64,000 nucleotides of DNA from G963664835 sp965220775 (GTDB taxonomy: Bacteria; Chloroflexota; UBA6077; FW602-bin22; JBCLEL01). Numbering within the stretch: position 1 is the first letter of the stretch; every line of letters begins with the position of its first letter. This document shows, one piece after another, positions 44,209 through 52,282 of this stretch. Below the pieces are notes generated by a model. That model worked only from the letters and a program-made list of their open reading frames with translations. It had not been told where the DNA came from and ran no database searches. The stretch spans positions 3,286,001 through 3,350,000 of the forward strand of contig OZ244845.1 in the NCBI GenBank assembly GCA_965220775.1. Direction: 5' to 3'. The position numbers and the translations under genes were made by a program.

Positions 44209-44922
44209 ATGGTTAGGATCTCGGCGGTTTTGCCGGCGTTCAATGAGCAAGACAATATCGTCGAAGCGATTGCGGAGTCGGGGGCCGCAATGGCCAGATG
44301 CGCCTCCGAGTACGAGATCATAGTCGTCGACGATGGCAGCACCGACCAGACCGGCGAAATAGTCGGCCGGCTGGCGGAATCAGATCCACGAATCCGGCTG
44401 ATAGAGCACGAGCGCAATCAGGGTTACGGAGGCGCGTTATATAGCGGGTTCCGTGCGGCCCGGTTCGAATGGGTGTTTCTTACCGACGCCGACCGGCAGT
44501 TCGAGGTGTCCGAGTTAGCAAGTTTCATTCCCCACTGCGACGGGTACGATCTGATCCTCGGCTATCGCAGGCCACGACGGGATCCGTATATGCGTCGTCT
44601 AAATGCCTTCGGCTGGAACCTGTTGGTCGATCTACTCTTTGGCTACACGGCCCGCGACGTCGACTGCGCGTTCAAACTGTTTCGCCGGTCAATCTTTGAC
44701 AATATGGTCGTCAGATCACGCGGCGCTACGCTTTCGACTGAGTTCTTGGTGAGGTCGCGTAGGGCCGGCTACCGTTTCCTGGAGAAGAGTGTGAGCCACA
44801 GACCTCGAGGTTTCGGCAGTGCTACCGGGGCCAAGCCGGCGGTAATTGTAAGAGCATTCCGAGAGTTGATCGCGTTCTGGCTCGCCTTGCGCCAAGAGAG
44901 AATTCGAGGAGAAGTACGTTAA
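44209..44922 (+). CDS. Family 2 glycosyltransferase (DPM1/polyprenyl-phosphate type)
   Basis: 237 residues. GT-A fold motifs are LPAFNEQDNIVEAI, VVDDGSTDQTGEI, the DxD-like TDADRQFEVSEL and RDVDCAFKLFRR. These fit transferases that use undecaprenyl- or dolichyl-phosphate acceptors. There is no C-terminal membrane domain, so it is a soluble or peripheral type. It precedes the HIT gene by 40 bases. Confidence 0.9.
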   Translation: MVRISAVLPAFNEQDNIVEAIAESGAAMARCASEYEIIVVDDGSTDQTGEIVGRLAESDPRIRLIEHERNQGYGGALYSGFRAARFEWVFLTDADRQFEVSELASFIPHCDGYDLILGYRRPRRDPYMRRLNAFGWNLLVDLLFGYTARDVDCAFKLFRRSIFDNMVVRSRGATLSTEFLVRSRRAGYRFLEKSVSHRPRGFGSATGAKPAVIVRAFRELIAFWLALRQERIRGEVR

Positions 44923-44962
44923 GGGTGGTGAGCGATCAAGATAGACCCGGAGCCGGCGAGAG

Positions 44963-45445
44963 ATGACTGAGAGGCTCTGGACACCCTGGCGTATGCGGTA
45001 CATCACTTCGGACAAGACGGGCGGGGGTTGCATTTTCTGCGATCTGCCGGCCGAGAATAACGACCGCGACAATCTGATCGTCGTGCGTTCCGACCACTCG
45101 TTCATCATTCTGAACGCCTACCCCTACACCTCCGGCCATCTAGTGGTGGTCCCCTTCCGACACGTGCCGAGCCTTGAGGAATTGGACGAGCACACATTGC
45201 TGGACCTCAGTCTACTCACCAACCGAGCAACAGCCGCTCTGCGTCGCGTGATGAAACCCGCCGGCTTCAACCTTGGCGCGAACATCGGCAAGGCTGCCGG
45301 AGCCGGCATCGCGGACCACTTCCACCTACACGTAGTGCCGCGCTGGGTCGGTGACAGCAACTTCATGCCGGCGATAGCCGACACTCGTCTGCTGCCCCAG
45401 ATGCTACTCGATACTTATGACGAGTTGATGGCTTCCGGAATCTGA
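44963..45445 (+). CDS. HIT-family nucleotide hydrolase/phosphorylase
   Basis: 160 residues. The histidine triad is HFHLHVVPRW, and the N-terminal CIFC pair is typical of bacterial Ap4A-phosphorylase-like HIT proteins. NAYPYTSGHLVVVP and GFNLGANIGKAAGAGI are the nucleotide-contact regions. It probably hydrolyses dinucleoside polyphosphates or nucleoside phosphoramidates. Confidence 0.92.
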   Translation: MTERLWTPWRMRYITSDKTGGGCIFCDLPAENNDRDNLIVVRSDHSFIILNAYPYTSGHLVVVPFRHVPSLEELDEHTLLDLSLLTNRATAALRRVMKPAGFNLGANIGKAAGAGIADHFHLHVVPRWVGDSNFMPAIADTRLLPQMLLDTYDELMASGI

Positions 45446-45587
45446 CGCCCAATGGGCCGGCGAATTTCCGGCCGCAGGCTCAGGCCCTCTCTCATATCGC
45501 TCCTATGGATATACACTCGGTCGGCGTGGTAGCTTCGACCACGACCAGCCCGTACGAGAGTAACCGGGACGCCGGAGACGATGATAC

Positions 45588-46586
45588 ATGGCGATCGATG
45601 CCACGTCCGAGCGACTAGTTGGGGGAAGAGTTCCTCAGCTAGATAGACAGTTCCAGGAGTTTCTCGAACACTGCCTCGACCAGAATAGGTCGCGCAAGAC
45701 GGTCACAACCTATCAGCAGGTACTTGCCGACCTTATCCGATGGTTGGGCAACAATGCGCCTCAAGCGACGTCTGTATCGCTGCTGGATCGCGACACACTC
45801 CACCGATATTCTCGCCACCTGCGCTTGCGCGGTGAGAATGACGAGGAGTTGAGTCCACGAACCAGAGCCAAATATCTGGCCGTGATTCGCAGCATGCTCC
45901 GGTACTTTGCCCAAGAGACCGAGGAGCAGGTACTTCCCCGGGACCGTGTAAATCTGCCGAAAGTCGGCGACCACCTGCCGGCCGGCGTACCTACCCCCGA
46001 AGAAGTCGAGCAGATGCTTATGGCGGTGGAAGGGGCGAAACACTCGGCCGGGCGGGACCGGGCGATCATCGCCCTGTTGTTCAGCACAGGTCTTCGTATT
46101 GCCGAACTTTGCGCTTTGAACCGCGTGGACCTTCGCGAGGACGACTTAGGTGAAGAGGAGCTGATGGAAATAGGAATCGTTGGCAAGGGCCGGCGCAGTC
46201 GAGTAATTTTCCTTAGCCGGCACTGCCAGCAGATCGTCAAGGCTTACCTTGATAGCCGGAGCGACGACTGGCCGGCGCTGTTCATCCGCCAACGTCCGGG
46301 CAAGGCGGCGGTACCCGGAGCGAAGGAAGACCGGCGCTTGACTGCGCGCTCGGTAGAAAAGCTGGTCCGGCGATGCGCCCTGAAGGCCGGCCTCGCCGAG
46401 AAGATAACTCCCCATTCCCTCCGTCACGCCTTCGCGATTGACCTATTGCTCGGCGGAACCGACTTGCGCACGGTTCAGGAGTTGCTTGGGCACCGCAGCG
46501 TTACGACGACGCAAATCTATACCCGCCTGACCAACCAGAACCTGAGGGAAGGATTCCTCCGCCGGCGTTCGCTGACTGGAGATTAG
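45588..46586 (+). CDS. XerC/XerD-like tyrosine recombinase
   Basis: 332 residues. The N-terminal SAM-like core-binding domain is about 20-115. The catalytic domain has the full active-site set: Arg170 (STGLRIAEL), Lys200 (GKGRRS), His276 and Arg279 (HSLRHAF), His302 (LLGHRSV) and Tyr311. The length fits chromosome-dimer resolvases; an integron- or phage-type role is less likely because no array or phage genes are adjacent. No dif-like site was recognised nearby. It borders the scrambled 46.6-50.5 kb stretch. Confidence 0.92.
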   Translation: MAIDATSERLVGGRVPQLDRQFQEFLEHCLDQNRSRKTVTTYQQVLADLIRWLGNNAPQATSVSLLDRDTLHRYSRHLRLRGENDEELSPRTRAKYLAVIRSMLRYFAQETEEQVLPRDRVNLPKVGDHLPAGVPTPEEVEQMLMAVEGAKHSAGRDRAIIALLFSTGLRIAELCALNRVDLREDDLGEEELMEIGIVGKGRRSRVIFLSRHCQQIVKAYLDSRSDDWPALFIRQRPGKAAVPGAKEDRRLTARSVEKLVRRCALKAGLAEKITPHSLRHAFAIDLLLGGTDLRTVQELLGHRSVTTTQIYTRLTNQNLREGFLRRRSLTGD

Positions 46587-46771
46587 CCTCCGTCGTAGGC
46601 AAAGGCCCGCCTTTCTATTTCGTACTTCCTCCAATCAGGCACATGTGCGGTCATCAGCGCCTTGAACAGCTTCCCGCGGTTGGGCACTCGCAGATGCAGC
46701 AGCTCGTGGGCTATTGCAAAGTCCTGGAAACCCAAGTCGTAGTCGACCAAGTCTGACGCGAGCGTGAGAGT
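46583..46771 (-). pseudogene. YgjP/DUF45-type metallopeptidase, C-terminal remnant
   Basis: Reading the minus strand from about 46771, the frame encodes TLASDLVDYDLGFQDFAIAH, then ELLHLRVPNRGKLFKALM, then TAHVPDWRKYEIERRAFA and a TAA that overlaps the recombinase stop. It includes the HExxH zinc site (HELLH). An in-frame TGA lies immediately upstream, and the N-terminal two thirds of the family are absent. A short truncated gene, probably cut when the VapBC module arrived. Confidence 0.8.
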
Positions 46772-46784
46772 TCAATCCGACGGC

Positions 46785-46823
46785 TTGACAGGGAAACCAG
46801 ATTAGTCATACGATTAGCTAATC
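46785..46823 (+). promoter_or_regulatory. vapBC promoter with palindromic operator
   Basis: A consensus TTGACA at 46785-46790 is 18 bases from TACGAT at 46809-46814. The perfect 12-base palindrome GATTAGCTAATC at 46812-46823 overlaps the -10 and start site, and a GATTAG half-site lies at 46800-46805. This is the expected layout for autorepression by the VapB-VapC complex. Confidence 0.65.
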
Positions 46824-46843
46824 TCATGTTCGGAGAATCAACA

Positions 46844-47077
46844 GTGCCGATCGTCAATGTTCACGAAGCGAAGACCCACCTATCACGTCTGCTGGCCCAA
46901 GTCGAGGCCGGCGAGGAGGTCATCATTGCCCGCAACGGCAAGCCGGTTGCACGGCTCGTGAGCGTGCAGCGCCGGGGCAAGCGACAATTCGGCTCCATGA
47001 AGGGCCGGATAAGACTCGACGACAGTTTCTTCGACCCGCTACCGGAGGAAGAACTGGCCGCTTGGGAAGGTGGTTGA
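46844..47077 (+). CDS. Type II antitoxin, Phd/YefM family (VapB)
   Basis: 77 residues from GTG 46844, with GGAGA seven bases upstream; ATG 46826 is an alternative giving 83. It has the Phd/YefM fold: VNVHEAKTHLSRLLAQVEAG, then EEVIIARNGKPVARLV. The acidic C-terminus (DDSFFDPLPEEELAAWEG) is the toxin-wrapping tail. It ends three bases before vapC. Confidence 0.9.
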   Translation: MPIVNVHEAKTHLSRLLAQVEAGEEVIIARNGKPVARLVSVQRRGKRQFGSMKGRIRLDDSFFDPLPEEELAAWEGG

Positions 47078-47080
47078 GCG

Positions 47081-47467
47081 TTGCGGTTACTGCTGGACAC
47101 TCACACCTTTATCTGGTGGTTTGAGGGGGGCAGGCGGTTGCCGTCGCGCGCACGGCGTGCCATAGGAGATGAAGAAAACGACGTGCTGATCAGCGCGGCG
47201 TCAGCTTGGGAGATTGCCACCAAGCACCGTATCGGCAAACTCGCCGGCGTGGAGGCGCTGGCTTCGGACATCGCCGGGGCCATTGCTAACCAGGACTTCG
47301 AGGGCCTGCCGATAACCGTAGGCGACGCGGTACGAGCCGGCGCGCTGCCGGGTCCGCATCGAGACCCGTTCGACCGAATGCTCATCGCCCAGGCCTTGGT
47401 GCGCGACCTCGTTCTCATTTCCAGTGAATCCCTTTTCGACCGGTACGGTGTCCGCCGCCTCTGGTGA
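47081..47467 (+). CDS. Type II toxin, PIN-domain ribonuclease (VapC)
   Basis: 128 residues from a TTG. PIN-domain acidic residues are in LLDTHTFIWW, ASAWEIATKHRIGKL and DPFDRMLIAQA. The length and WWFEG start are typical of Phd-partnered VapC proteins. The frame and catalytic residues are intact, so the pair is presumably functional. Confidence 0.92.
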   Translation: MRLLLDTHTFIWWFEGGRRLPSRARRAIGDEENDVLISAASAWEIATKHRIGKLAGVEALASDIAGAIANQDFEGLPITVGDAVRAGALPGPHRDPFDRMLIAQALVRDLVLISSESLFDRYGVRRLW

Positions 47468-47661
47468 GCCGGGTCACCGCCGGAAACGCCGCGGGACCGA
47501 TGCCCCAAAGTTCGGCGCGCCCGGCAGTGGAACATCTGGCCCGTGACGTGCTATCATTCGCCCAAAGGTTCCCCTCCGATGACAAGAGCGCCAAGGGTGC
47601 TCTCTCCCGAAACGGAGTAGTCGGGGGGGTCGCTTGTTAGTTGGACCATCCGTGGGCATGG

Positions 47662-48318
47662 TCAACGCCCCTCGCCAACACTGCCGACCAGGATTTCGTT
47701 CCGCACCGCGGGCTTGATCCGGTCGTACCAGACGCTCTCTCCTCTCTGCCACCTGCGGAAGACCGCCCAACAACAATAGTCGGCCACCTGCAGCCCGTAG
47801 TGGGAACGTGATTGGTGATGCAGGACGCGATACTATACCCCCGGCAGCATCTTGGACAGCGTGGTTCGCGCCGCCTTCTCCACGGCGCGCCGCTTCCTTT
47901 TCACAGGTATTGTATCGGTGATAACTATAATCTCATCGGCCTTTCCATCCTTCAGTTCGCTGCGCAAGATCAGATCGAGCAAGTACCCCAACATCGCTGG
48001 ATAGAACCTGGTATCAACCTGCATCGCCGGAAATACTCCGGCTTTTTCGACCACAAGGCAGTCTATGTCCATTCCACCGAGGTGAGCAGTGATCAAGTCG
48101 AAAACGGAGCTCCGCACATTCTTGCTATCATCGTAGCAGTGAAAATATTCAATATCCGCGCCGCTCTCAAGACAATCATACTTGTAGTCCATCAGCGCCG
48201 GGAAAGCCGGGAACGGTCGATTCATGCGAACGGCAGTGAGCACAAAATAGCGGGTGCCGTTGGCGCTGAAGTCAAAGTTGCCCGATTCGTCCAGGAAGAT
48301 GTAGGCAGCGCGACTCAC
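47662..48318 (-). pseudogene. DUF3800 protein interrupted by one in-frame amber codon
   Basis: GTG at 48318 starts VSRAAYIFLDESGNFDF, the DUF3800 signature. A TAG at 47833-47835 follows SKMLPGV. The same frame then continues YRVLHHQSRSHYGLQVADYC, then CWAVFRRWQRGESVWYDRIK, to a TGA at 47662, which is the normal C-terminal part of the family. A single nonsense change has therefore split an otherwise intact gene, unless the TAG is read through. DUF3800 proteins are often found in defence-related or mobile contexts; their biochemistry is unknown. Confidence 0.8.
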
Positions 48319-48483
48319 GGTAGCATCCCCAGCCGGAGACTCCGGAGAATCGATTTGCCGCAACTCGGCGCTCAAGTCCTCAACGGGGCGCTCGCCGACC
48401 TGCCGCCCAACCACGACACCGGCGTGCGTCACCCCATACAGCGCCTGCCGGCCGCATTTGTTCCGGAAGCCGGCGATATGCAT
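48319..48483 (-). pseudogene. AlbA_2 (Schlafen-like) domain fragment fused in frame upstream of DUF3800
   Basis: The frame reads GFRNKCGRQALYGVTHAGVV, then VGRQVGERPVEDLSAELRQI. This is the middle of an AlbA_2 domain, where intact copies have AFLNxxGGxxLxGV. It runs in frame into the DUF3800 start. A TAG lies just upstream and neither the N- nor C-terminal parts of the AlbA_2 gene are attached. It is one of three AlbA_2 pieces in 1.2 kb. Confidence 0.65.
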
Positions 48484-48516
48484 CCCAGAAGCTCTGCAGC
48501 GTAAAAGAACGCACGC

Positions 48517-48741
48517 CTACAAGTCATCCGCGGTGAGTGGACGAGTCCGCCCTGCACGGTGCTCCGACACAGCGTCATCGGCTAGCCGCTCCAGCAAATC
48601 CTCCGATTCGGGACGGACAAACAGTTCGGCCCATCGCCGCTCCGATTCCAGCTCAGCTAGCAGGAAGCGTGCGAACCTGTCCTGCTCCGCTTGAGGAAGC
48701 TCGGAAGCTCTCTCGAAGGCCTTTTGAAGAAGATGGTTCAT
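48517..48741 (-). CDS. Orphan antitoxin-like small acidic protein
   Basis: 74 residues: LPQAEQDRFARFLLAELESE, then RRWAELFVRPESEDLLERLA, ending RAGRTRPLTADDL. This pattern matches small antitoxin-type proteins that usually precede a RelE-like or similar toxin gene. No toxin gene follows; the next downstream sequence is the AlbA_2 fragment. GGAGG lies just upstream of the ATG. Confidence 0.65.
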   Translation of the reverse strand: MNHLLQKAFERASELPQAEQDRFARFLLAELESERRWAELFVRPESEDLLERLADDAVSEHRAGRTRPLTADDL

Positions 48742-48819
48742 CTGCTTTCCTCCCGTTCCATAAGAGTAGACTAACGCTGATCCAGAATACCGTTAACTGT
48801 GGGTTCATTGGCAATGCCC

Positions 48820-48981
48820 TCACTTCTCACCGGCCCGGGTAACACCGAACAGCACCTGTCCGCCGCGCCGGTTCAGGAAGGCGCACACTCTCATGGCCGG
48901 CTCGCGGCGCGCCCCGATCGTCTTCTTTTCGCGCGCCGCGTCCAGCATATGGCGCAATCGGACTTCGTCATCCTTTTGCAT
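48820..48981 (-). pseudogene. HEPN (HepT/DUF86) N-terminal stump fused to an AlbA_2 fragment
   Basis: 53 residues. The first 17 (MQKDDEVRLRHMLDAAR) are the beginning of a HepT-type HEPN toxin, and its ATG overlaps the MNT gene by 14 bases, a common MNT-HEPN arrangement. After about residue 18 the sequence switches to RREPAMRVCAFLNRRGGQ then VLFGVTRAGEK, the middle of an AlbA_2 domain. The HEPN Arg-x(4-6)-His active site is therefore missing. A chimeric, non-functional junction. Confidence 0.75.
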
Positions 48982-49291
48982 ATTGAACCTCAGCCGTGTC
49001 CAGCACATCCTGCCGGAAGTATGGGCTCAGGTCCTCGGGCGTCCGCAGATCAACCCTGCGACCCGAGAACAACATGGACAGTTCCAGCTCAATGCCGGCT
49101 ACGCCTAACAGCCCAGGAATTCGATCCGTTTCGAACTCGACGAGCACATCTATATCGCTCTCCGGCCCGAAATCCTCTCGCAGGGCCGAGCCAAAGACGG
49201 CGAGCCACTTGATTCCGTGCTCCTGGCAGAGGGCGGCAAGGCGATCCTTGGGGATCGATACTTGCGGTTTCACAAATATTCCCTCATTCAA
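48968..49291 (-). CDS. MNT-type minimal nucleotidyltransferase (MntA-like antitoxin)
   Basis: 107 residues. The active-site pattern GSALREDFGPESDIDVLVEF matches GSx10DxD of MNT domains, with a conserved third region RVDLRTPEDLSPYFR. In MntA-HepT systems this protein neutralises the HEPN ribonuclease by AMPylating it. Here the HEPN partner is only a stump, so this is an orphan antitoxin or polymerase-fold enzyme. The enzyme itself looks intact. Confidence 0.85.
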   Translation of the reverse strand: MNEGIFVKPQVSIPKDRLAALCQEHGIKWLAVFGSALREDFGPESDIDVLVEFETDRIPGLLGVAGIELELSMLFSGRRVDLRTPEDLSPYFRQDVLDTAEVQYAKG

Positions 49292-49294
49292 CAG

Positions 49295-49432
49295 TTATGG
49301 GAATGGGCACACCGTCACGATCGCCTCCCGGCGCGTCCCGGTAGTCTCTTCGAACTCCAGCGTCTCGGATTCGCCGTTTGAGAGGAGAGCCTTGATCTCA
49401 TCAAGCGTCGCATTAAACGGGCGAACTCCCAC
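49295..49432 (-). pseudogene. AlbA_2 N-terminal fragment
   Basis: From a GTG at 49432 the frame reads FNATLDEIKALLSNGESETL then EFEETTGTRREAIVTVC and stops after PFP. This is the first beta-strand and nucleic-acid-binding region of an AlbA_2 (Schlafen AAA_4-type) domain. It breaks off at RREA..VC, the same point at which the AlbA_2 sequence resumes in the 48820-48981 chimera. The MNT-HEPN segment therefore appears inserted into this gene. Confidence 0.7.
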
Positions 49433-50447
49433 TCGAGGATCGACCAATTGAGTCCTTTGCGGCTGACAAGAGCCCTGTCGCCAACTTTTCGATGAGATCA
49501 AGGTAGCAACAAAGATTGGCCTCGCTAATAACTAGTCGTTGCCCCGGTCGACGCGATGTATCACCGCTTCGCGCGACATAGTCTTGGTCTACAATTCCTT
49601 GGGTGTGGGCAAGAAGATGACGTTGTTGAAAAGCACGCGTCAACTCGGTCATCTCGCCGGGTGTGAGACACTCAGAGTATTGCTTGCAGGTGGCTCTGTA
49701 CCACAACTTGCTACCGTCAGCGAGGTTCTGGAATACGTTTCGCCGCGGCTCCGGCGCGGACGATAATCGGGAGTAAAGGACCTCAGCATACCGCTGAAAC
49801 GCGGTAACGGCGTTCTGCAGCCCGTTCTCCACGAGGAAGCGCACCATGTTCTCGGCGGCGTCGCGATCGGAAACAGCCACTCGTACTTCCGGGAGAGCAT
49901 CAATGGCACCGCGAATACCGGCTATGGCGATGCTGAAAATCACCTCGGCATCATTATGGCCACATGCCGGGCAAAAGAACGCCGCTCCAATCACGGCGTA
50001 CCGACAGCTGCATCGAGAGCACTCTATCCTGAGCTGCATCGGTTCGGCCGCTGCGGGTGGCAAGGGCACGTGCCGAGGGCGACCTTCGACTTTCACGGTA
50101 ATGTTTACAAAGCTATTACGAGGTTGTCGTCGGTTCCAGAGTTGAGCATCGCGTCGCATAGCTCGTCCGAGACGTTCGCTAACGTGCGCAACGACGATCT
50201 CCTTCGAATGTTCGGTTTGTTCTTGGGTACACCACTCATCGGAGTCGGCAGAGTGGCCGCAGAAAGGACATGCAGCCTTTTCGCTGACTTTCTCGCGCCA
50301 GTCGTCGCCATGGACTTTGAACTGAAACATGCACTCTGTTGCATGACATTGTCTGTCGAAGTATCCATTCTCATCAGACATAATTGACACCGGAATCTGA
50401 TGGGACCCTTCAAGACGGCCTAGCTCGCGAGTCATTTCCTCAAACAT
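49413..50447 (-). CDS. Zinc-ribbon protein with HEPN-like C-terminal motif, unknown function
   Basis: 344 residues. A first zinc ribbon includes FDRQCHATECMFQF and CPFCGH (about 33-64). A second is CSRCSCRY and FFCPACGH (about 140-165). The C-terminal half is helical and contains FQQRHLLAHTQGIVDQDYVA, which matches the R(N)xxxxH pattern and following helix of HEPN-type ribonucleases. The last 12 residues are Ser-rich and overlap the AlbA_2 fragment in another frame, so the end may be altered. The context suggests a defence or stress function; that is inference. Confidence 0.7.
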   Translation of the reverse strand: MFEEMTRELGRLEGSHQIPVSIMSDENGYFDRQCHATECMFQFKVHGDDWREKVSEKAACPFCGHSADSDEWCTQEQTEHSKEIVVAHVSERLGRAMRRDAQLWNRRQPRNSFVNITVKVEGRPRHVPLPPAAAEPMQLRIECSRCSCRYAVIGAAFFCPACGHNDAEVIFSIAIAGIRGAIDALPEVRVAVSDRDAAENMVRFLVENGLQNAVTAFQRYAEVLYSRLSSAPEPRRNVFQNLADGSKLWYRATCKQYSECLTPGEMTELTRAFQQRHLLAHTQGIVDQDYVARSGDTSRRPGQRLVISEANLCCYLDLIEKLATGLLSAAKDSIGRSSSGSSPV

Positions 50448-50533
50448 GTCAGTTCCCTGTGAGCCCCGTCAAGTCTAGCGTCTCCACTTGAATCTCACCC
50501 AACATCACCTTGCGCAGCAGCGCTTTGAACGAC

Positions 50534-51976
50534 TCATTCAGCACAGCGAGCCTGGCCCGGCCGGCGGATCTCCATCAGATTCATGTGGCCGCTGGCATCG
50601 GGGCTGGATGTCGCCAGCATCACCAAGATATCGTCCTCCTCGACCAAGCCCGTCGCGGAGGCCGCCAGCTCCATCCTCTTAAGCAGGACATCCAGCGACT
50701 CGGCCGGCGGAACAACTACCGGATACACTCCCCAAACCAGGGCCAAGCGACGTGCTATGACCTCGTCGTGAGTGACCGCTACTATTGGCGCAATCGGTCT
50801 ATGGCTCGAAGTTAATCGCGCCGAGTATCCCGTTTGAGTGCGGGTGACGATCGCGGCGGCGCCAAGACTGGCGGCCGTTTGACTGGCTGCGAGCGCAAGC
50901 GAGCCGGCGTAGTCCAGACTCGCTGTGCTTGGCCGTCGCCGATAATCGCCAATCGAGAGTGTCTCGGCTTCACGCACGATGCGGTCCATCATACGAACCG
51001 TCTGGATGGGATACCGGCCAATGGCGGTTTCGCCGGACAGCATCACGGTGTCACTCCCATCGAAGACCGCATTCGCCACATCCGAGGCCTCGGCTCGCGT
51101 TGGACGTGGGTTGTCGATCATCGACTCGAGCATTTGCGTGGCGGTAATCACCGGGATTTGTGCCTCATTGGCAGCCGAAATAATCCGCTTTTGCAGGACC
51201 GGAACCCGCTCCGGGCCCGCCTCAACTCCCAGATCACCACGAGCAACCATAATCCCATCGGCGAGACCTAGTATCCGGTCCAACTCGTCAATCGCCTGTG
51301 GCTTCTCCAGCTTTACAACGATCGGCTGCTCGTATCCCGATTGAGCGATTCGCCGGCGCAGTATCTCAACGTCTCGCGCTCCACGCACGAATGAGAGAGC
51401 GACTATGTCTACGCCTTGTTCCAATCCAAATTTCAAGTCTTCCAGGTCTTTCTCGGTCAGCGAGTCGCCTCCTAAGTCGACCCAGGGCAAGTTTATGCCG
51501 GTGCGCTCCCCCACCATGCCGCCGTTTCCCACGACGCATACGACGTCTTCCGCAGAGACGGATTCCACCTGAAGCTCGACCAGTCCATCACTCAGCAACA
51601 CCAAGTCCCCCGGCTTCAGTACCCTCGGCAGCGAGTTGAAGGATGTCGATACCCTGTTGCTATCGCCCACTATTTGCTCGGTGGTGATCGTGAACCTCTG
51701 ACCCGCTTGCAGGTTGATGGGTGTTGATTTCAAGGCGCCGGTTCGTATCTTTGGACCCTGCAAGTCTTGAAGTATGGCCACGTGCTCGCCGAGAGAGGCG
51801 GCGACCTCACGGATCTGCCGAATGGTAACGAGATGTTGTTGGCGGGACCCGTGGGAGAAGTTGAGCCGGGCCACGTTCATGCCGGCTTGGATCAGCCCGG
51901 CGATCATCTCAGTTGAGTTGGTCGCGGGACCCAACGTGCAGGCAATCTTGGTTCGCCGAAGTTTATGTCGAGTCAA
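50534..51976 (-). CDS. pyk: Pyruvate kinase
   Basis: 480 residues from a TTG. Catalyses phosphoenolpyruvate plus ADP to pyruvate plus ATP. The beginning RRTKIACTLGPATNS, substrate loop NFSHGS, ILQDLQGPKIRTG, catalytic Lys in VVKLEKPQAIDELD, MVARGDLGVE and ATQMLESMIDNPRPTRAE are all canonical. The C-terminal regulatory domain is present without the extra PEP-utiliser domain. The TTG overlaps the stop of a 55-codon upstream frame as TTGA, implying coupled translation. Confidence 0.97.
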   Translation of the reverse strand: MTRHKLRRTKIACTLGPATNSTEMIAGLIQAGMNVARLNFSHGSRQQHLVTIRQIREVAASLGEHVAILQDLQGPKIRTGALKSTPINLQAGQRFTITTEQIVGDSNRVSTSFNSLPRVLKPGDLVLLSDGLVELQVESVSAEDVVCVVGNGGMVGERTGINLPWVDLGGDSLTEKDLEDLKFGLEQGVDIVALSFVRGARDVEILRRRIAQSGYEQPIVVKLEKPQAIDELDRILGLADGIMVARGDLGVEAGPERVPVLQKRIISAANEAQIPVITATQMLESMIDNPRPTRAEASDVANAVFDGSDTVMLSGETAIGRYPIQTVRMMDRIVREAETLSIGDYRRRPSTASLDYAGSLALAASQTAASLGAAAIVTRTQTGYSARLTSSHRPIAPIVAVTHDEVIARRLALVWGVYPVVVPPAESLDVLLKRMELAASATGLVEEDDILVMLATSSPDASGHMNLMEIRRPGQARCAE

Positions 51977-52140
51977 CGGTTTATGACACCGGCCGTCTCT
52001 TGCGCGGCGCGCTTCCCGCGCTGTTGCGCACGGTCCAGCTTGGCGAAGAAACGGCGCGGCGTTCGAGATCCTCGTGTGCGCTCGAAGATGATGCGACTAC
52101 CGGGAATTGGAGGAGGTGAGGCGAGTGTAAGCTTTATCAT
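51973..52140 (-). CDS. Small basic ORF coupled to pyk
   Basis: 55 residues, Arg/Pro-rich and strongly basic (GSRIIFERTRGSRTPRRFFA, then KLDRAQQRGKRAA). It ends in TGA overlapping the pyk TTG start by four bases. TAAAAT lies seven bases before its ATG, so the transcript could again be leaderless, though no clear -35 is seen. No family was recognised. The tight coupling is the main evidence; a fortuitous frame remains possible. Confidence 0.4.
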   Translation of the reverse strand: MIKLTLASPPPIPGSRIIFERTRGSRTPRRFFAKLDRAQQRGKRAAQETAGVINR

Positions 52141-52282
52141 CACCCTGATTTTACGCCAAACACTCCATCAAGGGCATTGGCGCCAGGACTGCGAGTAGTT
52201 GACGGTATTCTGAGGCGTTACTACCATAATCCGTAGTCACGGAGTGTATCGTCCTGGGACGAGCAAAGGAGAGGCCTCTCAA

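Noticed and set aside
45446..45587. Attachment or dif site before the tyrosine recombinase gene
   Set aside because: No 28-base sequence with two imperfect 11-base arms and a six-base core could be recognised.
47468..47661. Separate small gene between vapC and the DUF3800 end
   Set aside because: Frames there overlap the read-through C-terminus of DUF3800 or are short and without ribosome sites.
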